From Sitta carolinensis (Eukaryota > Chordata > Aves > Passeriformes > Sittidae), in the NCBI GenBank assembly GCA_032173965.1, contig CM063284.1, forward strand, positions 107,775,910-107,839,909: DNA of 64,000 nt, in the 5' to 3' direction. Shown in pieces: positions 42,024-51,618 of the stretch. A model generated the notes under the pieces. It was not told where the DNA came from, ran no database searches, and saw only the letters and a list, made by a program, of their open reading frames with translations. Each line of letters begins with the position of its first letter. Within the stretch, counting starts at the first letter, position 1. The position numbers and the translations under genes were made by a program.

Positions 42024-42050
42024 ACAAAGCAGGTAAGAAACCTGCTTTGT
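42024..42050. repeat. Perfect inverted repeat, 11-bp arms, 5-nt loop
   Basis: Arms ACAAAGCAGGT and ACCTGCTTTGT are separated by AAGAA. It lies about 140 bp after the A-rich tract. Confidence 0.92.
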
Positions 42051-42398
42051 TTCAGCAAAAAAAATATTTCAGCAAAAGCAAGCTGTATTAAATTTACTCA
42101 GTGCAGGTGTAATGATTTGTTACTTACAGAGAGCATTCATAGCTGCATGTTAAATCAAACCACAAGGAAAACGCTGTCTGAGTAACAACCATGAGAGCAG
42201 AAAAGGCTTCCTCTTTCCAGATTTACCTGCAGCATAAACACTGTATGTTGGCTGGAGAAATGTTAACACTCATAAGAGAGAAAATTCCAATGTACAGAAA
42301 AGAAAGATGGGAGTCAGGGTTCCTGTGTTATCTTTCCTGTTTAAGTTTGCTATTAAATCTGTGGGGTAACAAGGGTGCTTAAAGACTTATTAGTCATT

Positions 42399-42610
42399 GG
42401 TTATATACATATATATATTGTTTACATGTATGCCCACAGACACACACACACATATATATATTACATATATATACACCTATGTGTGTATATATACATATGT
42501 GTGTATATAATTTAATATACATATATTTATATATATGTAGATCACATTATATACACATATATATGCAAATTTAAGCATTGAATTACATCTATACACATAT
42601 ATAAATATAA
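42399..42610. repeat. Long TA/CA/GT compound microsatellite
   Basis: About 200 bp of ATATAT, CACACA and GTGTGTATAT segments with short unique spacers. Several parts are self-complementary (TA-rich) and could extrude. Confidence 0.93.
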
Positions 42611-43295
42611 TACTAAAAATAGTTTTGACCATTCCTAGAACTACAGAACTCAGTATTTGAAACCTGCTTTAGCTATAGAATTTCCTTCTGGTCACTGGAA
42701 AGCCTAGGGATTTCCTACCCTCTGACTGCAAAACTGGAAATCAGTGTCTAGGTTTTCACCTCATGTTGTTAGGATTATACATTTCCCAGTTAACCCTGAA
42801 ACCTGAGATGTTTCATTATTGAGTAAAGTTTGTGTTTGCAAGGATATAAAATGTCAACTTTTCAGGCTCCTTCCATCACCCAACAGTCCAGCACTGCCAT
42901 ATATTACTGCCTGAATGTGAATTTTGTCCCTTTACACAATTTTTTGATGTTGGCAGAAAAACTGTTGGCCCCTTAGACACTTAAAATGAGAAACAAATGG
43001 AGAGAAATATAAGAAAAACAAGTTTTATTTAGGCAATTGTCTCAAATATGTAGGTTTAATGATAAATTCTAAATAATTAGCAAAATGTAGAGAAAATTAA
43101 TTAAAGAGGGCTGGCTGGATTCAGAAGAAGAATTTTGGTACACCAAGAAAGAGAGCTCATAGAAACTGTGTATTTTGTTAAGAAAAATGCAATCTGAAAA
43201 GAAAATGAAAAATCTGAATCACAAATTCAGATGCTTGGAGCTTCATTGTGAAAACCTTTGCAGTTTCTATAGGGTCCCAAGTTCATTGAATTTGA

Positions 43296-43325
43296 ATTTC
43301 CTGCACAGTTGTCTGTGCAGGAAAT
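43296..43325. repeat. Perfect inverted repeat, 13-bp arms, 4-nt loop
   Basis: Arms ATTTCCTGCACAG and CTGTGCAGGAAAT are separated by TTGT. The base composition is mixed, so simple-sequence bias does not explain it. The stem is too short to call a microRNA precursor. Confidence 0.93.
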
Positions 43326-44913
43326 GTAGAGAAAAGGAGACCATACAGTGGAGGGTGCCATCAGGTCCTGCAGAGCAAACATATCAAACAGACAGAAAAG
43401 TTAAAGCATCCTCTGTGACAAAGAAAATAAATTAATTTTTCTTCTTAATTCCATACAAAGTTTGAGGATTCAACCTGTAGAAAAAAATAAAGCTAAATGT
43501 GTACAACCTGAAAAAACCCAGAACACTGTAAGAAGAAAAAAGGACCAAACTACTCCCCTCCCAAAGCCCCCAAACACAGAGCACAATTTTTCTTACTGGG
43601 GGGATAATAATAAAATCATTTTGCCTTGACCTTTTCCTCACCACTCAGATACAAAAGCAATAGCTTCTATATATAAACCTTAGATGCTCTTCAGCTTTGC
43701 TCTACCAAAGCATATTTATTTTAACTCAGAAAGGCTAGTGGTAAAAGAAGTTGGGGGATGTTTTATTTACACAATGATAAATTAACCTATGGATCATTTC
43801 CCTAAGGGTAGCTCTAGGAATGGCTAGGATGCAGAGGGATCCAGATGCACTTTTTGACCTCTTTTGTTAAAGCTCCCTCCAATGGCATTTGTTGGGCTTT
43901 TTCAAAGCTAAAAGGTTGGAGGACACAAAGCTTTATTCTCACATTTTAGTCTTGAGGCTAGAAAAGCTTCTGCATTCATGCCCCAGCAATGTTTGCCTCC
44001 AGTAAATCTGAAGTATGCTGGGCAGCTGTGGAAGGAGGGGAGAAAAACAAAAAAGCCTTGTGTCTGAAACATTTGTGTTTGTGTGCATCCTACCCTGTAC
44101 AGCTGGTCTGACTCAGCTCTGAGAAGATGCTGTGCAGCTGTTTCTCTGGAGCAATACCTGTGGGCAAACAACAGCAGAGTCCAACATCTATGTACATCTT
44201 CCTGATCTCCAGAGTTCATTTTGTCCCTGCTCTGTCATCTTTAATCATGAAGCATTAGGCTTTTTCTTAGTGGATATTCATGCACATATGTTCGGAACTT
44301 GCAGGGACAATCAGCCATTGTTCCATTTTCCTATTGATGTTTTTCTTGCAAATCAGAGCCCAGGGACTGGCCACAAGCCCAAATCCTATCTTTTCAAAAC
44401 TGATTACTTCTTTGCTGGGACACTGTTTGCTCAACTGCAATTGTCAAAGACCGGGTTTGGCTGGTGTAAACCTACTTCATCTCTTCTGGAAGCAGGGGCA
44501 GGATTTACCCTATGTACTGTACAGCTCTGTCGAGTCAAAGCAGATGAAATGCCCCCACCTCGGGGTAACTGCTGCTGGCTAGAAAAAGTGGCCCCAAGTT
44601 CAAAGTGGCAGTAGCAGCTCAAAGAAACTCACAGAAGGGGGATCTAGAGACTAAACATCTCATTCCAGCTCTGATGAGCTCATTCAGCTGGAAGGGCAAA
44701 ACAAAACACAATACGCATGCATTCCTGTCTGAATATGGACCACAAGGCAGCTAGGCACTGAGATACCATGCAAATGGAAATAATTAAGTACTGGAACAGA
44801 ACAGCAGAGATATCACTAGGAACTATCAAAGGAAATTTTTGAGGAAAAGTGAATGACTCTCCAATACCCTGAGATTTGCTGTTCTAAAATAATGAAACAA
44901 TTGCCACAGAATA

Positions 44914-44950
44914 AATAAGGTAGTGTGGAGTAAATAAGGTAGTGTGGTGT
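44914..44950 (+). repeat. Tandem duplication of a 17-18-bp unit
   Basis: TAAATAAGGTAGTGTGG occurs twice back to back with a two-base junction (AG), a small local duplication. Confidence 0.85.
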
Positions 44951-46740
44951 AAAATATTTTGCATGCTAGAAAGTTACAAAATGTCTAAGGTAATCAATTT
45001 TTAAATGGTTAAAATGTGGGGAAAGAAAACTTTGTGGCAAATGAACTTTTGGAGGAAGAACAGGAGAACCCAATTGGCACCACGGCAGTAGGAGATGGCC
45101 ATGACCCCATTTCAAGCTGAAAGCCATATGGCTCAGAAATAAGTGGAAATAAATGTCCAAGTCATTAGGATCCCAGCAGGGCATGCAGTAATCTCAAATG
45201 GCAGTTGATCTCCCACAGTTTTACCCACTGATCTTGTGCACTGCTGGGAAGAAGTAAACACTGTGCCTGTGCCAAGTGGTGCCTCCCTGCACCTTTCACA
45301 CTCAGGTGTGTGCACAGGTGTGCACGTATGAGCACATTTTAACAGGCACGTGTCTATTAACAAGAAACTCAAGGCATACTGTAAATTCCAGAGGTTTTTA
45401 TAAAGATTCATATCAGAAGGGAAATAGGGATGAAACATCACAGGAAGCTCATCACTGTGCATGAGTGGAGAATAGCAGCTGGCAACTCTGTTTGCCAGGC
45501 ATGCCCAGAGAAAACCTCTGCCTCTCCCCATCCCACATGGCAAGGTGAGAGACAAATAATACCTGCTCCTTTTGCCTTTTCAAAGAACATTATGATAGCT
45601 TTTTTAGTCAGATTAAGCCACAGTTCTTGTACTTGTAAGGATTGTTTTTCTAATGAGGCAATAAAGGTCAAAAGAAATTAATAGCCAAGATAACAGTTAT
45701 CAGTCTGATATAAATAAAGCAGTGTATAACGTTTGCAATACACTACAATCTACAACTGATAAAGGAGTCTAAAGCCAAATGTGGTTTAAAAGGAAGCTGA
45801 TATTGGAAATATCTACTCTCTAAGTTCTCTTTTTAATCAGATGACTGGGTCACAGTTGCTGTTTGTAGCTGTCACTGCTGAAGCCAGTGTCGCCACTGAA
45901 GCCTAGAGTAAGGACATTACTCATCCAGCACGGCTCAGCCTCTCCATGGGATCCAAAGAAGGCTTAGATGAGATCCAAAAGCCTCATCCACATCCTCATA
46001 CAATGGGGACCATGTTTTAATCCTGTGATACCTTAGTGCCATTAACCCCTGGGTAAGAGGCATACTACAAAGATCTCCCTTGCCCACATGGTTGCTTTTG
46101 TGTTCTTCCCAGGATCCTTCATCTTAACACTGCAAACAGCTCCATCACTGTGTTTGTCTTTGCAACTCTCCAGACACCTTATTCCAGTTTTGTCCTTGTT
46201 TCAAATGTCAGAGTGGCTCCTTCCTCATGTGATTGTGACACCAAAATAATTTTACTAGTTCCGCCTAAATTCCCTTGGGAACCTGTTGCAGTAAGGTGCA
46301 AATCGTGTGTATTAAGTTACATGCAACATACACACTCCTCTAAGCCTCTTGTGAGGTGCCTCTGGGGCTTGAAGAAGCTGAAGGCAAGACCTGAAGCACT
46401 GCAAGAGGTGAATATCAGGCATAAGCCGTTCCTACTGATTAGAAGCTATCACAGGTGATGTATTTTCATATTAGTTATTTTCAGGATCCTAATTTACCTC
46501 CATTAATGTCATAGGAGCTAAACTTTGCATTCCAAGCAAAAAGTTAGACAAGTAGAAATGTAAATGCCACAGGATCTGATTTCCATTGCAGAAGATTGTC
46601 ATGGGAGCTTGGTCTCATGATCTGTGTTTTAGTGAAAGGGGTCTGAAGTGCCAGTATAATTTCTATCACTTTTCAAAACCTTGGCTCTCCACTAGTCCTG
46701 AGTTTTTAGTCCATTTGGCAAAATCAGTGATGTACATATA

Positions 46741-46979
46741 TGACCTGGTTTCAGCTGGGATAGAGTAAATTTCTTCTCAGTAGCTGATACAGTGCTCTAG
46801 TTTTAGATTTAATATGAGAATAATGTTAACACACTGATGTTTTGCAGTTTTTTTATTAAGCTGCTCTTATCTCAACATACAACTTTTAGTTTTGATTCTC
46901 CTCCCCATTCTACTGGGCTAGGAGTGGGGGAGGTGAGTGAGTGTGGTGCTTAGTTGCCAGCTGGGCTTAAACCATGACA
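46741..46979 (-). mobile_element. Short solo LTR of an avian endogenous retrovirus
   Basis: On the minus strand the segment begins TGTCATGGTTTAAGCCCAGC and ends CAGCTGAAACCAGGTCA, i.e. TG...CA. Both ends and the 'ATCAGTGTGTTAACATTATT' stretch match, from memory, an abundant avian ERV LTR type. The two ends also form an imperfect inverted repeat. At 239 bp it is shorter than I expect for the family: the middle appears deleted after the 'GTTGAGATAAGAGCAGC' block. No retroviral coding sequence is adjacent, so it is a solo remnant. A clean target-site duplication was not found. Confidence 0.75.
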
Positions 46980-49689
46980 GCATAAAAGCATAATTTTTGC
47001 TTTGATTGGTTTAGCTCATTTCCTTAAAGATATTAAATCTTTTGCACAAGCAGCTCTCTTCTCTGATGAACATTTTCCACAGTAAATCATTAATTCTCTG
47101 TTGCATACTCTTCCAGACTCCTCGTAGACATGTTCTCTGGGTTGAATTTGGGGCTTTTTCTTGTATTTCAGTCCTGAGCTTTAGGATCATGAAATGTTTA
47201 CAATGATCACAAGATGCCTTCTCTTTTTTTGACACATTTATTTGCAACAGTAGTGTGAGATACAGCAGAATACATGTGGGAACCAGATAATCATGTATTA
47301 TTTTATAGTGAATTTTTCAGTAGATTATTCCAAATATTACATATGGAAATTTTAAGTCCTATTACATTAGTTCTGATACCATGGTGACTAAGCACTTAAA
47401 CAATAAGCAGTCTTGTGGAAAAAATCCATATACACAGTTTGCTTTACCTCATTTGTCCTAAATTTCAGACTGCAACAGGATGACTTAGATTATATAAATG
47501 GGTAGCAAATACTTCAGTCTATATTTACATATTGTCTATTTAGAAAGTCCTTGAGAAACTCAGATACACACAGGATGAATTGAGATATAAAAAATTGTGC
47601 ATGGTGTTTTCACATCTCATCTTGAAAAGAAAGACTCACAATGTAAATTCTCACATATTTTAATAAGATTGAAAATATTGGATGGTGTATAATATCCTGA
47701 AAGTGTTACACAGCTGGCAGATAAGATGTTTCAGAGCACAGCAGCAGCTGCTCTGCCATCAAGCACTAGAAAGGTAGATGGCCATCTAGCTTTCTAAGCA
47801 CATACTGTGGTAATTACTAATAATCAGAAATAAAGCACATTTTGAAAAGCTGATATGCAAATAGATGTGACAAGCCTAAACACGGCATGAGATGAATCTC
47901 ACTCCTACTTCCAGTGAAAGGTGGAACACTTCAACAGAAGGGTTATCATGACAACTTGAATGCTGCAGAGTTTCATTTTTTTTTTTTTTTCCTGAGGTTA
48001 GAGTTTGGGTGATGAACTTTTTACAGTACACACAACCTAAAGGTATTTGTGTGCTTCAAGGAATCACCCTTAGTTTCCATGCTTTCTTTTCTGAGACTCA
48101 GTGACTAAATATTATGAAGGTGCTTGTTAAAGTGCAAATACGGCATTGAAAATGATCGTGCCATCATAGAAGAGTGAGACTCATCCAGTTTTTGGGGGCC
48201 TGAAAATGATGACAGACCTGCCAGTCTTCCTTTGATATTCATTCATCGTCATAAACAAAAACCAAAGAAATGTTTTAAGAGGACATCAAGTACGTTACAA
48301 GGTGCAATACAGAGCTGAAGAGCTTTAGAAACAAATCTCACTCAAACAGTATCAAAGTACATGTTTTTAAAAAATAGTAGAGCAAAAGTATCTTGAATCC
48401 ATAAAAAGGTCATGCTAGTCCATTATTTAACCAAGTATGACTGTTGCACAATGATGATACCATTGCAAGACAGCTTAGAGGGGCACATACCCCTGTGCTA
48501 AACTAAGTCCTAATAGATGCTGAAGAGTGATGTTCCCTTATGTGAATGGTGATGTTTTGTGATGGGGCAGAACCACCTGTGATTACAGTCACTCTAAGGA
48601 TTCACTTTAGGATGGGTCATAAACCTCAAGTTGAATGTGTCTTCTTCCAAAATGAAGTGTATTGCCAAAAGCCTTGGATTTTAGAAAAACACAGTGAAGT
48701 GTGTGAGAGAAGCCATCAGGCCCTCAAAAAGCTCAGGATCATTTCCACTGTAGTCAATGACAAACCCCTCCATGAGTTTTAGTCTGTGGGAACAGGAGCA
48801 GACCTACCACATATTGCTACCAGCTAATGTCTAATGGCATGGCATCAACCCTTACTGTCTGGTGGCCTCTATTTTAGCATCCCTTATCTTCCCTGATCTT
48901 TTCTGAAGTCTCAAGATCTTATCCTCAATAATGAGCTCTGCTGGTTCTGGGGCTGGTTCTGAGTGTTTCCACAGTTCATTAATACAGAGTGTTTCAGTAA
49001 AAAGATCCTCCTAACAGAGGTGGCTGGTGCTATGCTCACATTATGCTCACCTCAGCATCAGAATCAGGCTGGGTGAGTAAAACACATCAAGCCATTTGTG
49101 TAAAGGACCCTTAAGCATAAGAAAAATCACAGCTTCTTATTTAAATAACACAGTACCATGCAAAATTCACAAATTAAGGAGTGTCTTTAAATACAAAAAA
49201 TGCAAACCTTTCCTTAAAAATCCACCAATTCTATGTGTATTACTCTTTACCTTTTTAAGCCATGCAAAAGGTTTAACCAAAATGTCCCTTTAACAAATAC
49301 AGATTGGAACTATGTAAAAAAAAAGCCCAACTAAATGCCTAGACAAATCTCCCAACAAATTTTGATCTTTCTCATTGAATCTTTTTAGAATGGTATTTAC
49401 CCATCTGAGCAGCGGTCTAACACCACACGTGTGCTGCACTTCTTGGAAGACTTAGCCCTTGCTGTGGGAAGGAGCTCTTATCTGCAATTTGACATTGTCC
49501 ATTGCAGGTCCCCAGCCACACTCAACTGCAAATGCATGAAGGAGTCACAAATCTCATGCTCAGTGCAGGGAACTGGCGCCACACTAACAGGGTTTAAGAC
49601 AAGAAAAATGTGAAACTTGAAAAAGGACATGCTGGGACTATATAAGACTGCAAGCTGGGATACTAGAATTGCCCTTGGATCATAGTGCA
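46980..49689. other. Intergenic or distal AQP4 3' UTR, no gene recognised
   Basis: AT-rich DNA without coding signals. Minus-strand AATAAA-type signals near 47.24 kb leave open that a long AQP4 3' UTR reaches in here. Confidence 0.45.
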
Positions 49690-51252
49690 CAGATTTAAAG
49701 GTTGTAGTGGTTTATTATCTCATTAGAAACATCTAATTCCCTGTAATAAAGATTGCATGTAGAGTATGTCAAAGAACAGATGAGGCTAATACAGCCCACA
49801 GTCAGGACTAATACTTTTTTCCTCTCTTATTGCTAAATAAGCAGGGATAGCTTTTCAATTTAAAAATAAAAACTATATAATTACAGTAATAATACCATGC
49901 TCCTGACTGCTCTGCAGCTGCATATTGTAAAACTGAAAGCCACTGATCAGAAACAAAAGCAGTAAGTCAGTAATAGCTTTACAGAAATGTTCTGCTGGGG
50001 TGATTATGCCTGGCAAAAACCTCTATAGGGGAAAGACTGTTTACCAAACATATTTCATGTCCTTTTCCCCCTAAAACACCCTGCAAGCACTTGAACCTTT
50101 TTCTAACAACAGATAAAGAAACCTTTGCCAGAGGTGTAGTTTATGACTATATAAACGCTGGAACAAGCAGGGAACCTGTTCAAATAGTTAGGCATCAGTT
50201 ACAACAAAAAGCCAGAAGCAGTCATATTTTTATCATCTGTTATAAAAAAAATATTTCCCGATCAGTGTCTCAATACAGTTAAAAGTTAAAACCCCTCTAC
50301 ATTACTAATAAATTAAAAAAACACTACCTCCAACCAACTCGTAAGAAAATAGGTAAGTAATTTAAACCTTTAGTTTACATAAATTAGCACAGAAATGTGT
50401 ATTCAAACAAGTGCACTGAAAACAGATATGCCTTCTTTTCTTCTGATATCTCTTATATAAGTTATTAAGTAACAGGAAAGCCTTTATATTCTTTGCATGA
50501 CCTTGAGAGTCTGCTAACACAAAATGGTCAATAGTCAAACCCCAGGAGAATGTTTCACCAGATAGACAATGACAAAAGGGAACATGAAGTACAATCAACT
50601 GCTTTGCAGCCTTATTACTGTACACTTCAATATTCCATTTCAGCATATTTACTCTTGGGGATGAAGGTAAATGTATTTATATGGTGAATCACATGAGTGA
50701 AATTTGATGGGTTGACAGAATTTCCTTTTTAAAAGCCCGTTAAAGTATCATTTTTTCAGAGGTAGTCTGCAAGGCAATAGTGATATACATGAGTGAAAAC
50801 AATACTCCTTTGCTTGACTGTGGATAAAACTCTTAAATAGTGCTGGTGCCATCTCTGAACCTCACAGAGAACGTTTAATGGGTAAGATGTTATAATCGGA
50901 GCTGACAACAGCCAATTAAGTGTCAGAAGAACAATCTGATAAGTAAGTCTTCATGTCTATAGGCATTTCCTGATATGTCTTAACTGTCAATCTGAATGTC
51001 ACACATCTCTATCTTTATCTCATTATTGACTGATTCATTAAAGGAGAAAGCTTTCATCTCTTTTTTTGACTTTGGGGTTTCTTCAGAAAGAAGGAAAGGA
51101 AAATACTAGGAACAGATCTAAATTTGGAACAATAGGTGGGGAATCCTAATTATGGCAGTCCTAATTTCCAACTGAGCAGGTGTATGGTTTGGTGACACCA
51201 CTCCATGCAGCTGCCCACACCATACCTTTCAAAGAAGTGGAAGGTGCTCAGT
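49690..51252 (-). other. AQP4: Candidate AQP4 3' UTR (distal end uncertain)
   Basis: Sequence 3' of the readthrough stop on the minus strand has no convincing open frame. An ATTAAA-type signal occurs at 50879-50874. The first canonical AATAAA on the minus strand that I found is at 49716-49711, which would give a 3' UTR of about 1.55 kb. Further AATAAA occurrences lie beyond (near 47.24 and 46.85 kb), so the true end may be more distal. The proximal boundary is firm; the distal one is a guess. Confidence 0.3.
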
Positions 51253-51339
51253 CTAGAGGAGATCTGTTTCTTTAATGGGTGGAAGGATATCTGTGGACGT
51301 GCTAGCAGGCTGCTCTCTGCTTTCAGTGCTTCTTGCTAG
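51253..51339 (-). CDS. AQP4: Predicted AQP4ex stop-readthrough extension (28 codons plus TAG)
   Basis: Reading past the TGA of AQP4 in frame gives 28 further codons before TAG at 51255-51253. Counting one residue inserted at the TGA, the extension is 29 residues, the length reported for mammalian AQP4ex. It begins LARSTESREQ and ends IKETDLL; the composition is polar, Ser/Thr-rich and free of membrane segments. The nucleotides after the stop are CTAG, the motif established for efficient mammalian readthrough genes including AQP4. In mammals the extended form masks the SSV PDZ ligand and is needed for perivascular membrane anchoring. Seen here: the motif, open frame and length. Inferred: that it is translated. 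It cannot be an independent gene, since it lacks a start. Confidence 0.8.
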   Translation of the reverse strand, partial: LARSTESREQPASTSTDILPPIKETDLL

Positions 51340-51618
51340 TCATACGGAAGACAACACCTCGCTGGATGGATCTCTTCCCTTCTTGTCCTCACCCCTGTCG
51401 ATATCAATCACATGAACTAAGCCAGGCTTCAGGATCAGGTCATCGGTCTCTACGTGGCTCCTGCTGTCATCCACCTCGATGTACTTGCCCTTGGAAGGCT
51501 GGGAAGTCTTACCAAAGACATCTTTGAAGCGGCGCTTGAGTTCCACATCTGGGCAATAGACGTACTCATACAGAGCTCCGGCAAGGACTGCTCCCATTAT
51601 GGGTCCCACCCAGTACAC
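51340..51618 (-). CDS. AQP4: AQP4 coding exon 5, helix 6 and cytoplasmic tail, stop TGA
   Basis: The acceptor TTTGCAG ends at 51619. The exon encodes residues 232-323: the last helix ([19 protein letters not shown]) and the long cytoplasmic tail. The tail keeps the tyrosine motif at 277-280, S285, the [11 protein letters not shown] block and the terminal SSEVLSSV, whose last three residues form the class I PDZ ligand that binds syntrophin. K276 is present where mammals have Ser. The stop codon TGA (51342-51340) is followed at once by CTAG, the stimulatory context for programmed readthrough; see the separate entry for the extension. Confidence 0.97.
   Translation of the reverse strand: MYWVGPIMGAVLAGALYEYVYCPDVELKRRFKDVFGKTSQPSKGKYIEVDDSRSHVETDDLILKPGLVHVIDIDRGEDKKGRDPSSEVLSSV

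Larger units (their letters stand above)
38184..46740. other. Intergenic, no gene recognised
   Basis: Holds the TA-rich microsatellites, the A-rich tract and two perfect hairpins. The longest frame (44132-44614, plus, 160 codons) shows no domain, signal or homology that I recognise. Confidence 0.55.

Noticed and set aside
43296..43325. MicroRNA precursor
   Set aside because: The stem is only 13 bp with no extended pairing in the flanks.
44132..44614. 160-codon plus-strand frame
   Set aside because: No known motif or signal peptide, no splice or promoter support, and within the length expected by chance in 64 kb.
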